Source: Viscum album (lineage: Eukaryota; Streptophyta; Magnoliopsida; Santalales; Viscaceae). From it: a stretch of DNA of 64,000 nucleotides. The notes under the pieces were generated by a model. It ran no database searches and was not told the DNA's origin. It saw nothing but the letters and a program-made list of their open reading frames with translations. The stretch spans positions 1,754,882,772 to 1,754,946,771 of the forward strand of contig OY728165.1 of NCBI GenBank assembly GCA_963277665.1, read 5' to 3'. Below, in pieces: positions 40,491 to 51,362 of the stretch. How positions within the stretch are numbered: position 1 is the stretch's first letter; the number at the start of each line of letters is the position of its first letter. The position numbers and the translations under genes were made by a program.

Positions 40491-43400
40491 TGTTTTTCCC
40501 AACCCATCCCCTAGGGACCATGACGTGACTACCCTAAACCCGCCATCTATAGTCCAAGTGTTGGGGACTAGCACTGAATAAGAATAACCAAAAAGGGAAG
40601 GATTTTTAAATTAAACATGTACACACACACAAAGCTAAAAATGCAGAAATTAATCACAAATTAAACCAAAACTATCACTTATACAACCACTAAGAGTACA
40701 ATAAATATTGAAAGTACAAAGGGGAAAAAATGCATGCCAATAACCAAAAGGGAAAGTACAACTACCACTTCTTGTCCACAAAATATCCTACCTGATGTGT
40801 AGGTGAAGGGTGGTTTCTTGTAGTTGTAGACGTATGCTCATCCATCTCATCTCACTGAGCACCACCTTGTCCTAGACCCCCATGGTCTCCGTCGAAGAGT
40901 CTTTCTGCCTCATCTCACAGAGAACCACCTGGTCCCGGACAACCAAGGTATCGATCGAAGTGTTGTTCTACTGCATAGGACATGACATGTTTAAGTGTTT
41001 TCCATGTAGGGGTGAGTAACAAAATATTCATTAGGGACACAAAATCACATAATAAAGACCACAATGTATGACCACAAATCAAGGTCACATTTCCAGGATA
41101 GCTCAAACCAGATATAAATCAATTTATGAATGGAAAAACTATTAGTCAAAACATTGAACATCTTGGACTAATGAGGTACTCAACCCTGAAGAGTATCGTG
41201 GGTATTTTGGAATAAAATGAGCCACTCCCCACCATGGGTCTTCCGGGAAACATAGAGTCACTCCCCACATTGGTCATTATAGTTGGTCCACAAAGGGAAA
41301 CTTATAGCTGGTCCCAATAGGGAAAATTATAGCTGCTCTACAAAGGACCACTTATAGATGGTTCACACAAGGCCCCTCATAGCTATTTCATATAGATCCA
41401 CTTGATCTTTTCAACATAGGGCCACTTACTATCTAAGAATGTTGGGTAACTTATACTCTCTCTGCAGCACTCGTCAGGTCTGAACCAGCTGCAAGATTCC
41501 TGTTAATAGTGTGTTAGATTCCAAGAGAATCTAAACCCCAATCCATAGGTCTCATCCCAACTACACAAAATATCACATTGAGCATTCCCAAAAGACCGTC
41601 TACTTTCAAAGGTCCAAACACCATAGGGGACACATAAATAAGAAATCGTGTATGAAATATATTAGGGTTTTAGTAAATTGTGGACAGTTTTGTCTCGGTT
41701 AGTTCTGAACTGGTTGGACCGACCCACCCAACCCGGCCCTAGTGTCTTGCATGACCCGACTCAGTTAGGCCAGCCCGACCAGACATGGTCAAGCCTACCC
41801 ATTGTGCGAGACACATTTTTCATTTGTGGATAAGGCATGGTTTTTCCATGGGTCCATCCGACTGGGTCGCCCAACGAACTAGTTTTATATGGCACAACCC
41901 GCATATGTCAGGCCGATTCTTTCCCAACTATGGCCACTCAATGGCCTGATTTTTCCCATTGGCCCAGAATGCGTCATCCAACAGAATCTTCTCCATCCCA
42001 GACCACCTAATGTCCAGGTTCTCACCCCCATTCGAGATTACATGGCGGTATAGTCCTACCCCTCATCGGATTCCCACTAGGCATTCAGTTCGTTCCTCAA
42101 ATATCTAGAAGAAGATAGGAACCCACATTCAACATCTCACTACCAGCCGTTGCTGGCTGCTCCTCCACGGTAGCACATGAGTAGTTCTAACCTCCAGTTC
42201 CTGTCTACAAACACTGATTGTTCCATCAATGTGACATGTGGCTCTTCTACGAATCTAGAAAGTATTTGTGGTCTGTGGACTATAGTCTTACGCCCCATGG
42301 CACCTCTAACATATCCAGGTGGCCATGGCCGCATGCAGCTAGCCACCGACATCCATGTCGGCAGCCCCTATCGTCATCATGTAACCCTTCCAGAACACCC
42401 CTCCGACATGTCGTTGTTGGTGAGGTGCTACACCTTGGTGCTGAATCAACAGAAATATGTTGAAGCCTCCTACCACTGCTGCGACTATGCATAGGTGTTG
42501 CAGCCAGAATAGTTTTGGCCCCTCTACATAGATCCTCCTCTGAAGATGTGATTCTGCCATCGTAGCACAATGAATAGTAAAGACATAAGGAGAGATTATG
42601 GGAAGGAGTCTCACATAATAACTCCCATAGATTAATCTGGGTCATTGATTCTATTAAATCAGATACTTTCTTGTTAGTAGGATCACGAAGAACCAAAAGG
42701 TGTGGAATAATCACAAAAATAGATATCCTATTTTATCAGACATCATTAAAACTACATTAATGAATTATCTATCCTCATTTCAACTTATTTTTGAGTTATT
42801 TTGTGTTTTTCATTTAAATTGATGAACAGGGAAATGCAGTTCACAAAGAAAAGTGTCGAAACCCTACATTGGATATGATATTTTTCTAGTGTGATCATTT
42901 TCTGTCTTCTGTCAATATCCAATACCAAATACACTCTCTAAGGGTGTTTTTTCCTTCGTCTGATTCGCCCAAAGCATCCATTGTATAGGTTTTCCTTATT
43001 CATTCATCATCACCCCCACCAAACCCTCAATGAAATTCCATGATTTTGGAAACAAACATGCACATCTTTTTTGGCTATTAATTGATTAAATGTGAATCAT
43101 TGATTATGATATGTTTCTTTGTAATGTCATTACAAAACCTCTTTAATGGGGTTTATTAATATGATTCATCATGTCCTTATCGCTGCACCATAGTGCTGAA
43201 GTTCCACATATCATCATTGAAGAAAAAAATCTTTTTATGTTGTTTTATTTTTTGTCCCAATAGTCAGAAAAATAACCATTTCTCTTGAATAGTGTCGATC
43301 AAGGTTAATTCCTACATAATGAGAAAATATCAATATGGAATCAATGATAGTCTCATATTTTTATTCTGAATTAATATTTTATTAGTTATGATGATTTGAA

Positions 43401-44080
43401 AAAATAACTTTTATTCAAATTATTTTAATTACGGTTACGTCTCAAAAACAAACATTTAAAGATATCCTTCACCAACTGATGTTAGGCTCTGCCTAATAGA
43501 AGAATACCCTCACAAACACATCTATACTCTGGTTTTCCAATTCGAGTTACCATTTATGAGTTATAAGGATTTTCATATTAGATAACATTATTCAGTTTTT
43601 TTATTTACAGGTGAAAATTAATTTCTATTGTTGACCTATGTCAGAAATGTTACACTCTTCCTAAGAAAATAAAACTCTCATGAGTTCATATGTTGTCTTA
43701 GATTATCAATTCATGTCACCATTCATGTTTTATAAGGAGGTGAAAAATAAAATAATTTTATTTAATTAAATTATTTACTGTTATTCATTTTTCAGTTTTT
43801 CTCACAATAGGCTGGAACTGACTAATCATAAGTTTAGCATAGTGTGAAACTGCCATTATGAACATAAAGGTGCCCTTAATTTTCGGGTCAGGTATCATGT
43901 TTAAGATTTTGGACACTTTTTTAAGAAAACTACTTAGGCTCTCTATTTAAAACATACCATTTTTGACAGATTAGTTTGGGCACTTCAGGCACAAAATCAC
44001 ATTTCTTCTTAGATCCTAGTATCAAAATATTCCAATTTAATTTTCAAAATGAAAAATTCATGGATTTCAAGGGTATTAAA
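40491..44080 (-). repeat. Element B 3' LTR (left copy)
   Basis: Starts TGTTTTTCCCAACCC and ends GGGTATTAAA on the plus strand, equal to a TGTAATACCC-type LTR start on the minus strand with one base changed. Collinear with the right copy: ACCACCTGGTCCCGGACAACC (40,925), the CCGACCCACCCAACCCGGCC block (41,719) and GGGTTTATTAAT (about 43,148). The middle (41.69-42.5 kb) is clearly richer in GC and CpG than its surroundings. Overlapping frames at 42,140-42,714 come from this GC-rich part and are not genes. Confidence 0.9.
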
Positions 44081-44094
44081 TTACTCCCCCTTTT
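44081..44094 (-). other. Polypurine tract of element B
   Basis: The plus strand reads TTACTCCCCCTTTT directly after the LTR end, so the minus strand has AAAAGGGGGAGTAA just before the 3' LTR. This is the plus-strand primer for cDNA synthesis and fixes the minus orientation. Confidence 0.88.
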
Positions 44095-44117
44095 AGTTTA
44101 TATTGTCCATGTAATCC

Positions 44118-44290
44118 AAAATAAGTGCTAATCAAACAAAAGGGGGTTCTGAGAATAAATCTGAGACTCACACTCCCACGTTCAATCTTGGAAATTTACA
44201 TTCTACAGACAATAACACACCAGAGGAATTGACCATCCACAACAGATCCTCTCCTATCAATCCACTATCCCCACTAGGTACTATGTGAAT
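44118..44290 (-). pseudogene. pol: Chromodomain tail of integrase (element B)
   Basis: The minus strand reads WSIPLVCYCL and then TWECESQIYSQNPLL, ending about 25 bases before the polypurine tract. These match the last strand and helix of the chromodomain attached to chromovirus integrase, where a TIPLVKV-like strand is followed by Glu-Ala-Thr-Trp-Glu and a final Tyr-Pro-x-Leu-Phe block. The chromodomain is thought to steer insertion to heterochromatin. The aromatic positions are partly lost. The region 44,300-44,560 should hold the rest of the domain but is only partly readable. Confidence 0.8.
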
Positions 44291-44559
44291 GTTTCCTCAT
44301 CTTCAATATCTAGTTCTTCATGGTCAATGACATTAGAATGGTCATGAACTTATATTCTTGGATGTGATATGCAGAAGATACCATGCACCATCTCTAACTA
44401 TGGTAGTCGATCCAAGAGATATGTCACCTCACAAAATCTATACAATATCAGGAATGGTTTGATTAACCTTAGGGATAACTTGTCTCACCAACCATATATC
44501 AATATCCCACATCAAGGAGTGGCCCATATGTGTACATTCTCACCCTATCAAACTTCAAG

Positions 44560-45215
44560 GGTCTATGTCTCTTATCAGAATAAAACTCTTTTTGGCTATG
44601 TGCAGTCATCGTCCACTATTAGATCACCGGCACCTTCTCTGTGATATCCTGAACCATATCTGGACCCTTGAGTGTGGGCACCTTTGGGTATGTCCAACAT
44701 ATTATGGACCTGCACGGTCATCCGTACAATGCCTCAAATTGTTCCATATCGATGGTGTATTACTACCTATTGTTGTCAGGAAACTCTACCAGTGGTAGGT
44801 GGTCCTCCCATCTACGACCAAAATCAAGAATTCAAGCACGAAGCATATCCTCCATGGTGTGTATGGTCCATTTTTTCTGACCATTCTTCTGTGGATTAAA
44901 GGTTCTGCTCAAATGCATTGGAATCCCATACTCCACATGTAATTCATTCACAACTGAGATCTAATGTGTGCCTCATTATATAATACTACCATAGTTGGGA
45001 CTCCATGGAGTCGAAAAATCTCATTCACATAAGGGCATCCAAATATGTCTACTTATCTGTATTCTCAAATGGGTAGGAAGTGGGCTGACATATTGAGTTG
45101 GTCGACGATCACTCAAATTGTATCATGCCACATGGAGTTACGTTGTAAGCATGTCATATAGTCCATGGATATACTATCCATTTTGTAGTTTTTCCCTCAA
45201 GGGTTTGTGTCATCC
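44560..45215 (-). pseudogene. pol: Integrase core and start of C-terminal domain (element B)
   Basis: The minus strand gives MDYMT (45,150-45,168, with the first catalytic Asp), VIVDQLNMSAHFLP (about 45,083-45,125), YVNEIFRLHGVPTMVV (about 44,985-45,035), then LYNEAHIRSQL where the second Asp is expected, NPQKNGQKKWTIHTMEDML (44,850-44,905), EDHLPLVEF (44,800) and MEQFEALYGRPCRSIICW (about 44,695-44,750). It ends in SDKRHRPLKFD at 44,560-44,590. The second catalytic Asp is replaced by Tyr and the Glu by Lys, so the enzyme is dead. The order and ~650-base span match Ty3/gypsy integrase. The plus-strand frames in this interval are shadows. Confidence 0.93.
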
Positions 45216-45639
45216 AGGTGGAACCTGGTGCTAAGCCTTCACTTCATGACATGTGAGGAATGTCATGAACTTCTCTACTACTGCCTTCATTGTCTTTGGC
45301 ACCAATACAGATGTCGGAGGTACTTGTATATATTTTCCACAACTGGATGTACCACCAACGGTGAAGTATGGAACTCCCTAAACACCTCCTCCTGCTACAC
45401 CAATGGAACAATGTAGCATCCTCAAAAAAGGATTACATTCTCCCCACCTTTTGAATATCTATCAGGGGAATGCCTAGTGGACATATGGGAACGTGTGGCC
45501 TCCCGACCTAAATCTCCAAGTTGTGACTCCATAACTGACTATAATAGTAGAGAGGTAACTACCATCGACTAAAGAGTAGATGCCTCATATCTTCCCACAA
45601 AGGATATCTGAAATTAGGCCAACTTCTCCGAGGAATCAT

Positions 45640-45980
45640 TTAGTAACTGTCATCTTCCCCATGATCCCCTTTATAAGAGTATTGAAAATCTAGAAGTCAT
45701 AGTCATGGAGAAACTCTATCCAATATCTCTATCTCATTTTCAGATCTATTAGGGAATAGATAAACTTGAGACTCTTATGGTTATATTAGATGATGAATCA
45801 TTCACGCATATGGTAGTGTCATGAAATCTTCATTGGGAAGAGTACCACTACCAACTCAAGATTATGATTCATATATTTATTCTTCTAGGTCTCATCCATC
45901 AATAGCCATATACAATAATTTATTGACCCTTTTTCTTACAAAACCATGACCAGTTTCTAATGCGTCACATTACACCATGT
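45640..45980 (-). pseudogene. pol: RNase H domain remnant (element B)
   Basis: The minus strand reads CDALETGHGFV at 45,940-45,972, holding the first catalytic Asp block. After a damaged middle it gives NHKSLKFIYSLIDLKMR (45,735-45,785) and YWIEFLHDYDF (45,693-45,725), matching the conserved DHKSL and LELL-DYD blocks. The Asp of DHKSL has become Asn. About 400 bases between it and the integrase core correspond to the linker and zinc-binding part, not readable in detail. Stops replace likely Arg, Gln and Trp codons. Confidence 0.88.
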
Positions 45981-46225
45981 AGTCGACGCCCTCCTCTAGA
46001 ATCCTCATGATAAATGCACTCATCAAGCTCTATTTCAGCTGGTAAATGCTCTGCTGGAATCCATCTATCTACATAAATGGATTTACCTTATTATTCAATG
46101 CTGTCATGGGTTTTGCCACTCTGGAGAAGTCAAGTACAAAACTTTTATAGTACACAACCATCCATGGAAACTCCACATAACAATAACGATCTTGGGTGGT
46201 TCCAAAGAAAGAACCACCCAAATCT

Positions 46226-46985
46226 TTACTGGATCAACCTCAATAAAACCTCTTTGATGACTTTCTCCATGAAATGGTCCACTTGAATCCAGAAATCATA
46301 AATTGAGTGCTTTCCATAAAGATGGTTCCGTCGAACTGTGTCCAGATCCATCCTCAAGTGAATCACATGGTCCCCCTTGGATGCTGAGTACAATAAGATT
46401 TCATCAATGAGGAACACTATAAACTAGTCTATATAGGGCTAAAATATCATTCTCATGAGTCCCATGAATACTTTTGGGGCTTTCATCCTACCAAACATAA
46501 TGACTATGTACTCGTAGTGGCCACATCGACATCAGAAATCTGTCTTCAAGATTTCCTCATCTCGTAATCAAAGATGATAATAGCCTAATCTAAGGTATAT
46601 ATTAAAGAACCATCTGACTCCCATAAGCTTATCGAAGAAGTTATCAATCCTCAGTAGAGGATACTTCTTCATCACAGTCACCTAGTTCAGGTTTCGGAAG
46701 TCCATGCAGAGCCTCCATCATCCGTCTACCATCATGAAGAACAACACCGGGGATGACCATGGTGAAATACCGGGCCTTATGAGACCATTCCACTGAAAAT
46801 TCCACTAATGTGCCCACATATACTTGATCACTTTGGGATAAATTTGATATGCATGTCTAGATATCAGTTTCATCCAGAGTTATAGTCAATAATGAAGCAT
46901 GTCCCTTTAAGAGGAGGTAGTCCGAGAACATCAACTAGAATGACATCCTCAAACTCATCGACCACATTAGGGAACTGAAAACTCC
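46226..46985 (-). pseudogene. pol: Reverse transcriptase (element B)
   Basis: The whole RT palm can be followed on the minus strand: linker QFPNVVDEFEDV (46,940-46,980) and LGLPP, SPWSSPVLF (46,741-46,770), LCMDFRNLN, a KKYPLLRIDNFFDKL stretch, LRLGYYHL, IVIMFGRMKAPKVFMGLM, and FLIDEILLYSASKGD near 46,375-46,420. The last is the catalytic box, changed from the family's VDD/IDD to IDE. The 63-codon open part 46,226-46,417 goes on to HLRMDLDTVRRNHLYGKHS and FWIQVDHF, the thumb. Stops interrupt the earlier part, and the upstream Met codons are not starts. This is the clearest RT in the window. Confidence 0.95.
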
Positions 46986-47738
46986 AAATATCTTCTAATA
47001 ATACCTTCCCATATCATCCAGATCCATGAGCCTAGTGTAGAACACATTCAGGTGGTGGTTCTAACATGTCAGTAGGTATTCAACTTGTACTTCTCTCCTA
47101 GATCCTCTAACACATTTTCCACCCTTCAAGAGACTCCCAACTAGAACCACAATCTTTATGCGGTTTCCCCACTAAGTTGAAGACTCACATGATCACATTC
47201 ATACTATCCTCATAGACAAGAAGAACTTTTCCTCCCCTGATACAGGGATGTCTCAGTCTTTGGAAATCATCTATGGAACTTATCCAACGTGCATTATCTA
47301 CCGATAACACCGATAATAGCTGCTAGCCGATGGGAGGTGGTATCGGTGGGACACTACCTAGAGGGACCATCAAGGGGAATTATCCATATACAGTAGCCTC
47401 CTCACTATGTGAACAATCCTTATAGTCACACACTAGAATCATGGATGTCTATCTGCGTGGAGGCATCATGAATGAGAATCAAAATGAACCACCGTCAATT
47501 TATTATACCGGGTGAGCTATATCTGACTCAAAAAGATCATTGGAAAACACACAAAGTCACATCAAACTAGTATTTTTATATATTGGGATAGAAAACATAA
47601 TTTATCGTATTGTTTTATGGATACGTCAGGTGCTAGACCGACACTAGACTCCCTGGCCTGAATGTCGAACTTGAAACACTTTACACTATTTCCCCATCAA
47701 AACATACAGACTCATAGTCCTTCATTAAGAACCTAAAT
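46986..47738 (-). other. Truncated gag/protease region of element B
   Basis: Only about 750 bases separate RT from the primer binding site, where intact relatives carry roughly 1.8-2 kb of leader, gag, knuckle and protease. I could not read a knuckle, gag tryptophan pair or protease active site on the minus strand. Either a deletion removed most of it or what remains is too decayed. Confidence 0.55.
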
Positions 47739-47750
47739 CCATTGATACCA
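47739..47750 (-). other. Primer binding site of element B
   Basis: The plus strand reads CCATTGATACCA, so the minus strand has TGGTATCAATGG, matching the first eight bases of the initiator-Met-tRNA site. It abuts the inner end of the right LTR, which confirms the LTR boundary and orientation. Confidence 0.85.
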
Positions 47751-50700
47751 GTTTTTTACAACCAATACCCCATGGCCCATTCTATGAATACCCCATGCAT
47801 TCCTTTCATAGGCTAGGCACTAGAGACAAGCAATGAATAGGAATTTCACAAAAGGGAATGCATTTTCCTTTAAAGTTGTACCCATGCACAAATCTCAAAA
47901 CACAGAATGTAAACACAAAGTAAACTACTACGGTCACATAGACAACTACTGAGAGTACATTACAAACTAAAAGTAAAAAGGGTCCAATGTAAATTCCAAA
48001 AACCATAGAGGAATGTATAACTACCACAGTCCATCCGCTGGAGTCCACACCTGAAGGGTATTTGAAGGGAAGATTCATATAGCCGTAGAGGTACACCCGT
48101 CTATCCCATATCACTGAGAACAACCTGGTCTCGAACCATCGAGGTATCCATCGATATTTCTATCCATCCCATCTCATTGAGAACCACCTACTCCCGGACA
48201 ACCAAGCTCTCCATCAAAACGTCGATCACCTTCACGGGCATGACATGTGTGTAAGAAGCCTATGATGGGGTGGGTAACAAAATACTCCGTAGGGACCGAA
48301 ACCAAAAATGAAAGACCACAATGTTGGACAACAGAACAAGATAACAATGCAAAGAGAACTCACACCAGGTATAACTCAACATATGGAAAAGAATACTATT
48401 AGTCGTAACACTGAACACCTTTTATGGCTAAGGTACTCATCCCTAATGAGTGCCAGGTGTCTGTTGGGTCACACAGAGATGCTTCCCACTGTGGGAATTT
48501 CTGGTCACACAAAGATTATCCCCACATAGGCCATCATATCTGGTCCAGACATGGCCTCTTATAGATAGTACACATAGCTCTTCTTATAGTTGGCGCACAC
48601 ATGGCTTTTATAACTGGTTCATAGAGATCTGCTTGTAGGTGGTGTACATAGAGCTTCTTGTAGCTGGTCCACACATGGTTGCTTATCACTTATTTCTGAA
48701 GGGTCAGATAGACCTGATCTTTAGTATCCATCATGTCCCAATTAGACAAAATAATCTATCTCATAGTGCACATGATTTTGGGGGAATCTATTTCTAATTC
48801 TAACAGTTGCATCTCAACTACCACAAAATGTCACTTAGATAATGACCAAAGTACCGTCTCATTACAAGGTTCTCTATTCCATAGATGAAGAATCAATTGG
48901 ATGCCCTATCTGAAAAATATTGGCATTTTAGAAAACTGGCCCTGGTTGAGTCTGGATCAAGTCTGACTTGGTCGGACCGACCCTATGATCCTGACCATGG
49001 GGTCCTATATGACCGGACCCGATTCTGCAAGTCCAACCGATCCCTGTGGGGTCTGGGTCGGTGCAATCTATCTTGGCCATAGGGAAACGCCCAATGCGCA
49101 TTGCTGGATCATGCCTAGTTCAATTGTTTCTCCAGCACACTAGATCGCCAAATGACCTGGTTTCATCCAACCATACCCATAAATAGATGCCTGGTATATT
49201 CCCTTCATAGGATAACAAGCTTCGTTGATTGTCCTATATGACTAGTCCACATCTGTGGGACAAATCTTCTTTTTCCATGGCCCTCCAATGGCCCAGTTCA
49301 TGCCACAAGCCTAGGCAACATAGCTGTTCAGTGCCCTGACTATCCAGATTCTCACTGGGTTTCTGGTTCATTGAGCACAAACTCTGCAGAATTTGTACAC
49401 ACCCTTTCTACATGCCACACCATGCTGACCCTGGCTGCTCCTCCACCACAGTGCCCGAGCGATACATCCCTCCAACATTAGTCCACAAATGTGGACCAAT
49501 CATTCTTTGTAAACCGAGACTTTGTTATGGACCCATCTCACCACCACAATATGAGGACCATTTACTTACTCCATGTGGAGCCTCTGACTTATCTGGGTGG
49601 CCCCATAAGCATGTCTCTATCTTTCGTGTAGGAGACCCATATCATCACCGCGGCACGTAGTCCACACTCCCAATCCCACCTACCATTGTGGCCGGGGTTC
49701 CACAACCAAGTGCCTCCACCGCGGCTTGGTTTCGCGGCCTCCTAAGACTATCGTGGAAACTTTTCGATGTTACAACCCACCTTATATCAACACTTCTTCC
49801 TGGAATCTCTTCAGCCTATGTTTAACCGTCGTTGCATCACGAAGAATGAGAAGGAGAAACTAACAGAGGAGGGGAAGGAGTCATACATGAGAACCTAAAA
49901 ATAATGATGCATTTCTTTTTTTATATAAACCCGGATACAGTTTTTTAGGATGACCACCAAGAACCAAAAAGGGTGGAATAATCACTAAAAATAGATATCC
50001 CCTATTATCCTGAATCATTATCCATCCCGCAATGATTGATTGATATGTGCGCTAACTTGTTCATGAGTAAACCCACCATCCACGTTAAAAAGAATAAATG
50101 GGGAAAATAAATTCACAATTAAAACAATCAAAACCCTTCCTAGGAAATGAGAATTATTGAGTTTGATCATTTTTCATCATTTGTCGATCTCTGATCCTGA
50201 ATAACATCTCTAGTGGTGTCCATATTATCATCTGATTTGATGGATTTTTTCATTAGATATGATTTCCATTTTCCGTCATTATCACCACCCACCAATGCCT
50301 CATTTCAATTCACGTATTGTTCCTAAAATATTGAATTTCATATTAGGCTATTAATTGATCTAACATGAATCATTGTTTCTTTTATGTTGTGCTGCAGAAT
50401 CATTTTACTGATTCATAATGGGGTTTATTAATGAGATTCATCATTTCCTCATCACTGCACCAAATCAATGACATTCCATTCATCAATGATGAAGAAACAG
50501 TACAAATAAATTTTTAGAAATTTTATTTTTTTTCTAAAGAGTCCGAGAATTAAATTTTTTTTCCGGAACCTATGGCGTCTGAGTAAACTCCATCTTTTAG
50601 AGAACATATCATTACAAAGTCAACAGTGGTCGATGATTTTTAATCAGTGATACAGTTACTGTGTTATGAGGATTAAAATATAAATTAACATTTATTTTAA

Positions 50701-51362
50701 TTATCTTATTTACGATTACTTCCCAAAAACCATCATTCATAGCTAGACTGTGATGACCGATGTTAGGCTCCATCTAAGGGAGGTATATAGTCACAAACAC
50801 AAATTTACTCTCATATTTCCCAACTGAGTTTCTATTTATGGGATATAAGGATTTCATTATAAAATAACTATATGCATTTATATTATTTATGACCTAATAC
50901 TACATTCCACGGTTGGCCAGGACATGACAATGTTTGGATCTGCCTAAGGAAGACATTCCATCACTAGTTTAGTTGTGGTCTCATATTTTGAATATGATTT
51001 TCCATTCATGAGTTATAAGGATTTCAAAAATTAAATATTTTTATTTAATTATTTTATTGATGGTTATGGAAATTTCAGGTTTTCTCACTGTACGCCCATG
51101 CCAACTAAACTTGATCCACGCATATGGTAAACAGTCCACCCTGAATGCAACATTTCAGTCTTATTTCTGATCCTTTCTCCCATTTAATAGTTCGTATACA
51201 TTTTAAGTAAAATTGATCACTTGTGCTATTGAAAACTAAAAAAATTTTGACAGATCATTCATGGAACTCTAGGACTCTGAATTTCATGATGTCTTCACTC
51301 CTGGTCTGAAAATATTTGAATTTAATTTTTAAACATAAATCATGGAATTATAGGGTATTACA
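47751..51362 (-). repeat. Element B 5' LTR (right copy)
   Basis: Collinear with the left copy at an offset of about 7.26-7.28 kb: GAGAACCACCTACTCCCGGAC (about 48,178), the GGTCGGACCGACCC block (48,970), AAGAACCAAAAAGGGTGGAAT (about 49,960) and GGGGTTTATTAATGAGATTC (50,420). It ends GGGTATTACA at 51,362, the reverse of an intact TGTAATACCC LTR start. GC and CpG are raised at 48.95-49.9 kb. Frames at 47,806-48,123 and 49,412-49,660 fall in LTR sequence and are not genes. Confidence 0.9.

Larger units (their letters stand above)
40491..51362 (-). mobile_element. Element B: Ty3/gypsy chromovirus with 3.6 kb LTRs
   Basis: This is the most complete element. Two direct repeats (40,491-44,080 and 47,751-51,362, about 3.6 kb each) flank 3.67 kb of interior. 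Reading the minus strand from the right: primer binding site (47,739-47,750), RT, RNase H, integrase, chromodomain, polypurine tract (44,081-44,094). The chromodomain and long LTRs suit the Tekay/Del type of chromovirus, though that lineage call is an inference. The 0.75 kb between primer site and RT is too short for gag plus protease, so that part is largely deleted. No convincing target-site duplication was seen. Confidence 0.92.

Noticed and set aside
42140..42714. Several overlapping frames up to 144 codons on both strands, resembling a gene cluster
   Set aside because: They lie in the GC-rich middle of the element B 3' LTR, where stops are fewer by composition. They overlap each other on opposite strands and are not kept at the matching place in the other LTR.
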